Positions 48,067-55,733 of a DNA stretch of 64,000 nucleotides are shown piece by piece; positions within the stretch are counted from its first letter, which is position 1; each line of letters starts with the position of its first letter. A model generated the notes under the pieces. That model saw only the letters and a list, made by a program, of their open reading frames with translations, did not search any database and was not told the origin of the DNA. The position numbers and the translations under genes were made by a program. This DNA comes from DASYXT01 sp035934555 (GTDB taxonomy: Bacteria; Verrucomicrobiota; Verrucomicrobiia; Limisphaerales; UBA8199), in the NCBI GenBank assembly GCA_035934555.1, contig DASYXT010000075.1:112726-176725 (forward strand), given 5' to 3'.

Positions 48067-49836
48067 CTACTGCCCCGCACTCTTTTTGGCCAACTCCCGC
48101 GCATCCCCAAGCGTGTTGATGTCAGCCGCGGTCTTGTCGGTCCGGATGCGGCAAATTCTGGGAAACCTTAATGCCAGGCCGCTGTTATGGCGCTGGCTCG
48201 GCTGAATGCGGTCGAACGCAACCTCCAGGACAACTTCCGGCGGCACCTCAAAGTAGCGAGCCTGCCGTCGGAGCCCGGTTTGAAGAAAACGCCTGGTCAA
48301 CTCCGCAATCTCGCCATCCGTCAGCCCGGTATAGGCCTTGCCGATGGTTCGCAATTCGCCACTGGCCTCGTCGCGCACCGCGAAAGTGTAATCACTCAGC
48401 ACCTGGCTGCGTTTGCCGTGTCCATATTCGGCCCCGACGATGACGCAATCCAGCGTCGCCAGCGGCTTTTTCAATTTCAGCCATCCCAACCCGCGCCGTC
48501 CCGGAGAGTAAGGACTGGACGGCTGTTTGATCATGAGCCCCTCATTGCCGCGCCCACGCGCCGCAGCAAACGCACTTTCGATTTCCTCCGCCGATTCGGC
48601 CGGCGTCAGCCGTGCCAGAGCCAGTGCTGGCGGAAAGGGTCCCAGCGCTTCCAACCGGCGCCGGCGTTCGCTCAGCGGCTGAGCCAACCGGCTTTCGCCC
48701 GCTTCCCATAACAGGTCGAACACCATCAACTGCACCGGCACCTCCTGGTGCATGAACAGATCCGGCTCGCGCCGGCCCAGCCGCCTTTGCAAGTCGGCGA
48801 ACGGCAGCACCTGGTCGCCCCGCCCGGCGATGATCTCGGCATCCAGAATGAAATCGCCGGGCACGAGCTGCGCCGCGGCGGTCAATTCCGGGAAGGTCGC
48901 GGTCACGTCCTTCATATCGCGCGAGTACAAAGCCACACGCGCTCCCACCTTGTGCAGTTGACAGCGAACGCCGTCGTATTTGTCTTCCAGCCACAACCGC
49001 CGACAATCTTCGCGTGGCAAAGACCCGGTGGGCTCTGAATTCTGTAGCCGCTCACAAACCGCCGCCGCGCTTGGCTCAGGCGACGCGAGCATGAACTTAA
49101 TCGGCCGAAACGGGACGACCTTCGCCTCGCGCAGCCTGTTCTCGCTGGCGAGCACCGCCGTCTCGCCGATGTCGCCCAAAAGCAAACCCGCCTGGCGTAC
49201 CTCAGCGGCGGTTTGCTCAAACGCAGCCGCCAACGCGTCCTCCACCAAACCTTCCTTCAGTCCAATGCGCAGGTCGCCCGTAATCGTTTTGACCAGGTAC
49301 TTAACTTCGAGGGCCGTGCATCGTTCCAGCACACGGGTCAGCAGCGGCGTCTTGGATAGCGGACCGCGCGCGGCGTAAAGTGCCTCAAACAGCTCTCCCA
49401 CTTGGCTCACAGACAAGCCACCTTCAACAGTTCGGCCCTGCAGCATTTCCGCCGCGGTTTCGCCCAGGTCGCTGTACTTCAGGTAAATTTGCTGAAACAC
49501 CGATTCCGGCGTTCCGCTCGCGGCCGTTAGCGCGTCCCGCAATACCGCCCAGCCAAGCTGCAGCACTTTGTTCTGTCCCGCGGGGAACGGACGCCCGGTA
49601 AACCAACTTGCCGCCAGACGCAGCTCGGCCCCGCGCAGGGGCCGCAGGAACTCCGCCAGCAAACGAATCTTCTCGATCTTGCTCCGGACCGACCCGATGC
49701 GCGAACACGCCTGGGCAAAAGCGAGAAAGGGCGTGCCGCAGCAGATGGGCGAGCCCGCCGTGCGCACCCCGGCTGGACTGGCCGCGGCAACAGGTGACTG
49801 CGCCGACGAGCTTAGGTCCAGGGGCAACTCGGACAT
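48067..49836 (-). CDS. ATP-dependent DNA ligase (LigB/archaeal type)
   Basis: 589 residues. N-terminal helical DNA-binding domain (IEKIRLLAEFLRPL, VKYLVKTITGDLRIGLKEGLVEDAL); the adenylation domain has motif I EDKYDGVRCQLH (Lys is adenylated), motif III DFILDAEII, motif IV EGLMIKQPSSPY and motif V WLKLKKP; a C-terminal OB domain follows. This is the three-domain class of archaeal/LigB ligases, distinct from the NAD-dependent LigA of replication. It reads 140 bases upstream of the polA GTG start, co-directional, suggesting a repair pair. No primase or Ku gene is nearby. Confidence 0.93.
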   Translation of the reverse strand: MSELPLDLSSSAQSPVAAASPAGVRTAGSPICCGTPFLAFAQACSRIGSVRSKIEKIRLLAEFLRPLRGAELRLAASWFTGRPFPAGQNKVLQLGWAVLRDALTAASGTPESVFQQIYLKYSDLGETAAEMLQGRTVEGGLSVSQVGELFEALYAARGPLSKTPLLTRVLERCTALEVKYLVKTITGDLRIGLKEGLVEDALAAAFEQTAAEVRQAGLLLGDIGETAVLASENRLREAKVVPFRPIKFMLASPEPSAAAVCERLQNSEPTGSLPREDCRRLWLEDKYDGVRCQLHKVGARVALYSRDMKDVTATFPELTAAAQLVPGDFILDAEIIAGRGDQVLPFADLQRRLGRREPDLFMHQEVPVQLMVFDLLWEAGESRLAQPLSERRRRLEALGPFPPALALARLTPAESAEEIESAFAAARGRGNEGLMIKQPSSPYSPGRRGLGWLKLKKPLATLDCVIVGAEYGHGKRSQVLSDYTFAVRDEASGELRTIGKAYTGLTDGEIAELTRRFLQTGLRRQARYFEVPPEVVLEVAFDRIQPSQRHNSGLALRFPRICRIRTDKTAADINTLGDARELAKKSAGQ

Positions 49837-49952
49837 GCTTCAACCTAGGCCGTGTCCGGGGCGAGTCAATTTGTGAAGGCGCTGGTTTAGCCCCCTTAAT
49901 AATTACTATTCAAAAGGTTGAAATTCCCCGGCGGTCGTTCTAACGTATCGCC

Positions 49953-50942
49953 ATGTCCGCACTCCTCCAGCGCCTGGCCCCGGGCTGGCTGTGCCTGGCG
50001 CTGACCCTCGGTTCGCTGGGAGCGGCGCAGTCCTACACAGTCGCCGTCATTCCAAAAGGGACGACGCACGAGTTCTGGCAATCGATTCATGCAGGCGCCG
50101 TCAAAGCCCAGCGTGAGTTTGCCGGCAAGGGCATCCCGGTCGAAGTGATTTGGAAGGGGCCCTTGCGCGAAGACGATCGGGACCAGCAAATACAAGTAGT
50201 CGAAAACTTCATGGCCCGCCACGTCAGCGCGATTGTCCTGGCGCCGCTGGACGAACAAGCCCTGGTGCGCCCGGTCCACTATGCCACCGAAGCCAGCGTG
50301 CCGGTCGTGATCATGGATTCGGCCCTCAAATCCAGCGACTACGTCAGCTTTGTGGCGACCGATAATTATAAAGGCGGCCAACTGGCAGGGGAAGAGATGG
50401 TCAAATTGCTCGGCGGCCGCGGCAACGTGATCCTGCTGCGCTATGCTGTCGGTTCGGCCAGCACCGAGGCACGGGAAGCCGGGTTTCTCGATACACTGAA
50501 GAAGTATCCAGCGATTCACGTGCTTTCCTCCGACCAACATGCCGGCGCCACGCGCGAGCTGGCCTATCAAACTTCGCAAAACCTCCTCAACCGCTTCGGC
50601 CACGAGGTCAACGGCGTGTTCTGCCCGTCCGAGCCTACCACCATCGCCATGACCAAAGCGCTGCGCGATTTCGGCCTCGCCGGCGGCAAAGTGAAGATGA
50701 TCGGGTTCGATGCCGGGTCGCAGTCGGTTGTGGACCTGCAGCACGGGGACGTGCAGGCGCTCGTGGTCCAGAACCCGTTGCGGATGGGGTACCTGGCCGT
50801 CACAACCGCGGTGGAACATTTGCAGGGGCAAAAGGTCGAGCGGCGGATTGACACCGGCGTGTGGGTCGTCACGGCCCAAAACATGAACCAGCCTGAGATT
50901 CATGAACTGCTTTATCCACCGCTGGCGGAGTATTTAAAATGA
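49953..50942 (+). CDS. Sugar ABC transporter, periplasmic binding protein
   Basis: 329 residues. Signal peptide (APGWLCLALTLGSLGAAQS). Periplasmic-binding-protein fold of the ribose/xylose type: VAVIPKGTTHEFWQSIHAGAVKAQREFAGKG, QVVENFMARHVSAIVLAPLDEQAL, SASTEAREAGFLDTLKKYP, GVFCPSEPTTIAMTKALRDFGLAGGKVKMIGFDAGS and VQNPLRMGYLAV. The ligand is not predictable. It ends in an ATGA overlap with the permease gene, so the two are coupled. No ATP-binding subunit gene is adjacent. Confidence 0.92.
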   Translation: MSALLQRLAPGWLCLALTLGSLGAAQSYTVAVIPKGTTHEFWQSIHAGAVKAQREFAGKGIPVEVIWKGPLREDDRDQQIQVVENFMARHVSAIVLAPLDEQALVRPVHYATEASVPVVIMDSALKSSDYVSFVATDNYKGGQLAGEEMVKLLGGRGNVILLRYAVGSASTEAREAGFLDTLKKYPAIHVLSSDQHAGATRELAYQTSQNLLNRFGHEVNGVFCPSEPTTIAMTKALRDFGLAGGKVKMIGFDAGSQSVVDLQHGDVQALVVQNPLRMGYLAVTTAVEHLQGQKVERRIDTGVWVVTAQNMNQPEIHELLYPPLAEYLK

Positions 50943-51997
50943 GCTCTTCGGCAGAAAACCCAAAATGGCCGCTGCCGCGCTTGGGCAGCCTCGAGCCGCT
51001 TCAGCCCGACTTGGCGCCGGCGGGCCGGCCGCTGCGCGTGCCCCGGCCGACTCGCCGCCTGCTCAACTTCGCCGGGCCCTGCCTGGGCCTGCTGCTGGTT
51101 GTGGGATTATTTTCGCTCAGCCCGACCGTGCGTCCTTATTTTCTGACCGGGGCTAATTTCAAAATCATTTTGACGCAAACGGTGATTGTGGCGACCGGCA
51201 CGCTCGGGATGACGCTGGTGATCATCAGCGGGGGCATAGATTTAAGTGTCGGTTCGGTCGTCGCGTTGGCGAGTGTGGTCGGCGCGCTGGCGTTGAGCCA
51301 TGGCACCTCCCCCTGGCTAGCCGTAGGCCTGAGCCTGGCGGTGGGCGTGCTGATTGGCCTGCTTAACGGCGCGGTGATCGGCGGGTTGGGAATGATGCCG
51401 TTCATCGTCACCCTCGGGATGATGGGTATCGCGCGCGGGCTCGCCAAATGGCTGTCGGGCAACCAAACTATCGACACAGCCAACTCGCCCCTCAATGCGC
51501 TCATGGACCTGCGGGATCCCACGCGCTTGTTCCCCCTGCCCACCGGCGTGTGGCTGCTGCTCGGGTTGGCGGTTGTGATGGCCGTCGTTATGCGCCGAAC
51601 CGTCTTTGGCCGCTACATATTCGCGATCGGTTCCAATGAAGCCGCCGCCCGCCTCTGCGGCATCCGCGTGCAATGGCAAAAAGTTGTCATCTATACCGTC
51701 GCCGGTTTGTTCTTCGGGTTGGCCGGCCTCATGCAACTGTCGCGGCTAACGCAAGGAGATCCGACCGTGGCCATCGGGCTGGAGTTGGACGTGATTGCGG
51801 CGGTGGTGATTGGCGGCGCGAGCCTCAACGGCGGTGTCGGCAGCATCTTCGGTTCTCTGATCGGCGCGCTGACGATGGCGGTGCTGCGCAACGGCTCCAA
51901 CCAGATGGGCTGGCCCACCTACATGCAGGAAATCATTATTGGCACCGTGATTATCATTGCCGTTGGTTTGGACAAGCTGCGCCAGAGGCGCCGCTAG
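50939..51997 (+). CDS. Sugar ABC transporter permease (RbsC-type)
   Basis: 352 residues; about eight to ten membrane helices. The permease signatures are ISGGIDLSVGSVVALASVVGAL and the EAA-like loop SNEAAARLCGIRVQWQKVVIYTVAG, with GASLNGGVGSIFGSLIGALTMAVLRNG near the C-terminus, as in RbsC/XylH. A Pro-rich cytoplasmic N-terminus precedes the first helix. It pairs with the binding protein upstream; an RbsA-like tandem ATPase must be encoded elsewhere or be shared with another system. Confidence 0.92.
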   Translation: MSSSAENPKWPLPRLGSLEPLQPDLAPAGRPLRVPRPTRRLLNFAGPCLGLLLVVGLFSLSPTVRPYFLTGANFKIILTQTVIVATGTLGMTLVIISGGIDLSVGSVVALASVVGALALSHGTSPWLAVGLSLAVGVLIGLLNGAVIGGLGMMPFIVTLGMMGIARGLAKWLSGNQTIDTANSPLNALMDLRDPTRLFPLPTGVWLLLGLAVVMAVVMRRTVFGRYIFAIGSNEAAARLCGIRVQWQKVVIYTVAGLFFGLAGLMQLSRLTQGDPTVAIGLELDVIAAVVIGGASLNGGVGSIFGSLIGALTMAVLRNGSNQMGWPTYMQEIIIGTVIIIAVGLDKLRQRRR

Positions 51998-52119
51998 AAG
52001 CCAACGCCCGACATTTAACCTCCAGCAGCTAACTTCTCGGGTATTGAACGTTGTACCCTTGTTTTAGATTAAAAAGGACCTGGCTTTTGGCTTGCTTTGT
52101 CCCTGGGGGCGGCTACCTT

Positions 52120-52144
52120 CCCCGGCTCTGTCTCCGGGGTTTTT
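52120..52144 (+). terminator. Intrinsic terminator between the permease gene and rpmH
   Basis: CCCCGG and CCGGGG enclose an 8-base loop followed by TTTTT. It lies 123 bases after the permease stop and 59 bases before rpmH. A possible promoter (TTGAAC, 15-base spacer, TAGATT at about 52045-52071) lies upstream of it, so it could either end the ABC transcript or act in the rpmH leader. Confidence 0.75.
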
Positions 52145-52202
52145 CTTGAGCAGCGCCGAATTGCGACTGCGCCGGCACCGGTTTGCAGAGAGGACAAATT
52201 TT

Positions 52203-52340
52203 ATGAAGCGACAATATCAACCGTCCAAAATTCGGCGCAAACGCCAACATGGATTCCTTAATCGCAACTCCAGCAAGAGCGGTCGGGCCATTTTGCGCAA
52301 CCGCCGTCGCAATGGGCGTAAGCGCTTAACGCCAGTATAA
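52203..52340 (+). CDS. rpmH: Ribosomal protein L34
   Basis: 45 residues (MKRQYQPSKIRRKRQHGFLNRN... ending NGRKRLTPV), with the L34 signature KRQxxPSKIRRKRxHGF. Highly basic, part of the 50S subunit. First gene of the conserved rpmH-rnpA-yidD-yidC-khpB cluster. The GAGAGGA about 10 bases before the ATG is a good ribosome-binding site. Confidence 0.97.
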   Translation: MKRQYQPSKIRRKRQHGFLNRNSSKSGRAILRNRRRNGRKRLTPV

Positions 52341-52413
52341 ACCGACGCACTGGCGATACCGTAAAACACCAGAATCACCCTGGCCCTAAGAATTGCTCGA
52401 CCCACTGAGCGTA

Positions 52414-52794
52414 ATGTGCACCAAACCCTTGCGAGCCAGATTAGGGTTCGGCCGCGGTGCGCGTGTGAAGCAAGGCCGGGATTTTGCCGCAGTGCGAGCC
52501 GAGGGACGGCGGTTGGTTTATGGCTGTCTGATAGCCAATTGGCTGCCGCGACCGGCTGCCGCGGGTTCCCGTTTGGGGGTCGTCACTTCCAGCAAGCTGG
52601 GCGGAGCGGTGGTGCGCAACCGCGCGCGGCGTTTGCTGCGCGAGGCCTTCCGGTTGCACCAAACGGAGCTGACCGAGCCGGTTGACCTGGTGTTGATCGC
52701 ACGCAATTCGCTGGTCGGTAAGGACTTTGCCGGCATGGAGAAGGATTTTTTGACAACCTTACGGAAAGCGGGTTTGTTGAAGGAACGGACGTGA
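52414..52794 (+). CDS. rnpA: Ribonuclease P protein component
   Basis: 126 residues from the ATG at 52414. Motifs: FGRGARVKQGRDFAAVRAEGRR (central cleft, Phe for substrate leader), LGVVTSSKLGGAVVRNRARRLLREAFR (RNR motif) and VDLVLIARNSLV. It assists the RNase P RNA in 5' maturation of tRNA. The stop overlaps the yidD GTG by four bases. Confidence 0.95.
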   Translation: MCTKPLRARLGFGRGARVKQGRDFAAVRAEGRRLVYGCLIANWLPRPAAAGSRLGVVTSSKLGGAVVRNRARRLLREAFRLHQTELTEPVDLVLIARNSLVGKDFAGMEKDFLTTLRKAGLLKERT

Positions 52795-53069
52795 ACGCTG
52801 CGCAGCATATTTTAATCGCCGGGGTGCGCCTGTATCGCCTGCTGATTTCTCCCGCCAAGACTTTCCTGGTTGGTCCGTCAGGCCAATGCCGTTTTACCCC
52901 GAGCTGTGCGGCCTACGCGCAGGAAGCAATTGCGCGGCATGGCGCACTGACCGGGACCTGGCTGGCGCTCAAGCGCGTGTTGCGCTGTCACCCCTGGGGC
53001 GGCTGCGGCGAGGACCCCGTCCCGCCAGCCTGCTCATGCCAACACTCCAGCGCCATCGCGCACAGGTAA
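52791..53069 (+). CDS. yidD: Membrane protein insertion efficiency factor
   Basis: 92 residues from a GTG that overlaps rnpA. The family pattern is complete: LYRLLISPAKTFLVGPSGQCRFTPSCAAYAQEAIARHGAL with the usual interruptions, and LKRVLRCHPWGGCGEDPVP. Cys-rich, amphipathic, works with YidC. Confidence 0.95.
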   Translation: MNAAQHILIAGVRLYRLLISPAKTFLVGPSGQCRFTPSCAAYAQEAIARHGALTGTWLALKRVLRCHPWGGCGEDPVPPACSCQHSSAIAHR

Positions 53070-53078
53070 TAGGCTTTC

Positions 53079-54869
53079 ATGGACCGAACCTCAGTCATTG
53101 TCATCGCCCTCTGCGTCCTGCTGATCATCCTGTGGACAGCATTTCGGGACAGGTTGTTTCCGCCGGTGGCCGTCCCGCCCGAACCCACCAATGCACCCGC
53201 GCAGGTTGTCACCGGCGCGGCGCCGCCGACCAATGGTGTGCCGCCGACCGTCTTGCAAGCGCCGGCTCAGCCGATGCTGGCCATCAATACCAACGTGCCC
53301 GAAACTCTGGTCGAAGTGACCAACTCCGACGCGCATTACACCTTCACCTCGCGTGGCGGTGGTTTGAAGTTGATCGAGCTGCTCCATTACAAGGAGACAG
53401 TCGGCACGCACGCGACCAAGACACCGGAACACGATTATGCGCTGCTGAATGCTTACACACCCGCCCCGACGCTGGCGTTGTTGGACGGCGGCGCGGTCCA
53501 AGGCGACGGCGAATTTCATCTGACGCCGACGGCTACCGGCGTCGTGGCTGAAAAGACTCTCACCAACGGGTTGACCATTGTCAAAAACTTCCAGATCAGC
53601 ACCGATTACCTGGTGTTGGCGACCATTCAATTGACCAACCGCTCTGGACAGGCGCTGAACCTGCCGGCCACCGATTGGTTCATCGGCACCGCCTCGCCGA
53701 TGAACAACCAGGACAAAGCGACCACCATCGGCACGATGTGGTACGACGGCAATAAGTCCCACGACGAAATGGGCGCGCGCATTTTTGCCACCAGCGGTTT
53801 TGCCTGCACGCCGCGGGTGCCGCCCGTCGAGTTCCGCGCCGGTTCGAACAATGTCGTTTGGGCCGGGGTGCACAACCAGTATTTCGCGCTGGTGGCGATG
53901 CCGCACGAGCCGGCCGCGCAGGTAGTGATGCGCAAGATCGAGTTGCCCGAGCCCAGCGCGGAAGAGATTCAGGCCGACTTCCGCGTCGTTCGCGCGCCGG
54001 TGGGTTACCCGTCCTCGCTGGTTTATCCTGCGATCACCCTCGGGCCGCATCAGGCATTGGAAAAGCACATCGCGCTCTACGCGGGCCCGAAAGAGTACAC
54101 GACCCTGGCGACCGTCTCGTCTCTTTATAGCAACGATGTCGATGCGGTGATGGGCTTCGGGTTTTGGGGCTTCTTTTCTAAAGCGCTGCTGCTCGGAATG
54201 AATTGGCTGCACCGGAGTCTGCTGCTGCCATACGGGTGGGCCATTGTCGGTATCACCCTCATGATCAAGCTCGTGTTCTGGCCTTTAACCCAGGCCAGCA
54301 CCCGTTCGGCCAAGCGCATGCAGGTCCTCCAACCCCAAATCAAAGCGCTCCAGGATAAATACAAGGACGACCCGGTCCAGGCGCAGCGCAAGATGATGGA
54401 GTTTTGGAAGGAGCATAAGATCAATCCGATGAGCGGCTGTTTGCCGACGCTGATCCAGATGCCGGTGTTTTTTGGCTTTTATTATATGATCGGTAGCGCC
54501 ATCGAGCTGCGCGGCCAGCCCTGGTTGTGGGTCCGGGATTTGTCCCGGCCGGATACGCTGTTCCTCATTCCGGGAATGAATTTCCCTTTCAATTTGCTGC
54601 CGCTGTTGATGGGCGCGACGATGCTGTGGCAATCGCACCTCACGCCCCCCTCGCCCGGCATGGACCAGACGCAGGCCAAGATGATGCGCTACATGCCCCT
54701 GATGTTCCTCGTCTTTCTGTACAATTATTCGGCGGGCCTGACCCTCTATTGGACCATTAACAATCTGCTGAGTGTCGTCCAAACCAAGCTCATCCGCAGC
54801 CGGCCCGAGCCGCCTACCGGCCCCGCCGCCGGTCCGGTATTGACGCGTCCGCAGAAAAGGCGAAAATAG
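53079..54869 (+). CDS. yidC: Membrane protein insertase YidC
   Basis: 596 residues. N-terminal anchor (VIVIALCVLLIILWTAF), a large periplasmic beta domain (YTFTSRGGGLKLIELLHYKE, IVKNFQISTDYLVLATIQLTN), then the conserved five-helix core: YGWAIVGITLMIKLVFWPLTQASTRSAKRM, LQPQIKALQDKYKDDPVQAQRKMMEFWKEHKINPMSGCLPTLIQMPVFFGFYYM and the C-terminal helices ending in YWTINNLLSVVQTKLI. Inserts and folds inner-membrane proteins with or without Sec. The periplasmic domain is the Gram-negative form. Confidence 0.97.
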   Translation: MDRTSVIVIALCVLLIILWTAFRDRLFPPVAVPPEPTNAPAQVVTGAAPPTNGVPPTVLQAPAQPMLAINTNVPETLVEVTNSDAHYTFTSRGGGLKLIELLHYKETVGTHATKTPEHDYALLNAYTPAPTLALLDGGAVQGDGEFHLTPTATGVVAEKTLTNGLTIVKNFQISTDYLVLATIQLTNRSGQALNLPATDWFIGTASPMNNQDKATTIGTMWYDGNKSHDEMGARIFATSGFACTPRVPPVEFRAGSNNVVWAGVHNQYFALVAMPHEPAAQVVMRKIELPEPSAEEIQADFRVVRAPVGYPSSLVYPAITLGPHQALEKHIALYAGPKEYTTLATVSSLYSNDVDAVMGFGFWGFFSKALLLGMNWLHRSLLLPYGWAIVGITLMIKLVFWPLTQASTRSAKRMQVLQPQIKALQDKYKDDPVQAQRKMMEFWKEHKINPMSGCLPTLIQMPVFFGFYYMIGSAIELRGQPWLWVRDLSRPDTLFLIPGMNFPFNLLPLLMGATMLWQSHLTPPSPGMDQTQAKMMRYMPLMFLVFLYNYSAGLTLYWTINNLLSVVQTKLIRSRPEPPTGPAAGPVLTRPQKRRK

Positions 54870-54929
54870 GTTTTCGACTCGGCGCCCGTGTGTTCTAAAC
54901 AACGATCAACCGTCAACCAACCAGAAGGT

Positions 54930-55379
54930 ATGCCTGCTGCACCCAAAGAAACGCTCCAACGCATCCTCGAACTGCTCGGCTTCACCGTCACCATCGAAGA
55001 ACACCGCATGGAAGACGGCGTCCTGCTGGACGTTAAAACTGAGGATTCCGGCCGCCTGATTGGGCGGCAGGGCCAGACTCTCGCCGACCTGCAGTACCTT
55101 ACCAATCGTCTGCTTTTTCAGCAGGATCCCTCGGCGCCAAAAATCCTGGTCGATGTCAGCGGCTATCGTGCGCAAGCTCGCGAGGCGCTCGTGAAAAAAG
55201 CCCAGGAAGCCGCCGAAAAAGTGCGGCGCTGGGGTGATATCGTTGAGTTGGAACCATTAAATGCCTTCGATCGCCGCATCATTCATCAGGCCCTGAAAGA
55301 CGATCCCGGCATTGAAACGCACAGCGTCGAGGTGGAGGGCACCGACAAAAAAGCCATTCTCCTGCGGCCGAGGCACTGA
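54930..55379 (+). CDS. khpB: KhpB/Jag-like RNA-binding protein (KH and R3H domains)
   Basis: 149 residues from the ATG at 54930; an in-frame GTG at 54888 is the alternative. KH domain GRLIGRQGQTLADLQYLTNRLL (GxxG loop) and R3H domain FDRRIIHQALKDDPGIETHSVEVEG (R-x3-H). The N-terminal Jag domain of Firmicutes is missing or reduced, so this is the short form. Last gene of the rpmH-yidC cluster; role in RNA binding and cell-envelope control is known from homologues. Confidence 0.9.
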   Translation: MPAAPKETLQRILELLGFTVTIEEHRMEDGVLLDVKTEDSGRLIGRQGQTLADLQYLTNRLLFQQDPSAPKILVDVSGYRAQAREALVKKAQEAAEKVRRWGDIVELEPLNAFDRRIIHQALKDDPGIETHSVEVEGTDKKAILLRPRH

Positions 55380-55733
55380 GCGAGAAAAGTCGGGAAGTCC
55401 GAGGGCGGTGAAGAGGTCAGCGATGAGAGATGATTTTGCACCCATTAGGAATTTCCTCGTTCCTCGACGTTTGTAACGGGTAGCAGGATTGAATAAGCTG
55501 CCGGCCATTATGCATGGCTGCAATATTTTGGTGGGGTTTTCGACTGAGTCAATTTTGATCAGTTGGAGTCATTCAGCAGAATCAAAGAGCAGCGGAGTGG
55601 CTCGTTCGACCTCGCAACCACGGACCTCTCTTCTGCCCTTTGGCAGGCGCTATGCTCCCCCTCGGTGCGTGCATGTCGGGCGCGGCCGTCCGCGCTGTCC
55701 CCTGCCAATCCTGGGGCGCTGATTTGTCCAAGA
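55380..55733. other. Non-coding gap of 354 bases
   Basis: I find no convincing gene, terminator or repeat here. The short frames present are unlike coding sequence and overlap khpB in reverse. It should contain the promoter of the following secreted-protein gene, but I could not choose one. Confidence 0.4.

Noticed and set aside
49896..50903. 335-codon minus-strand frame
   Set aside because: Shadow of the sugar-binding-protein gene, which has a signal peptide and family motifs.
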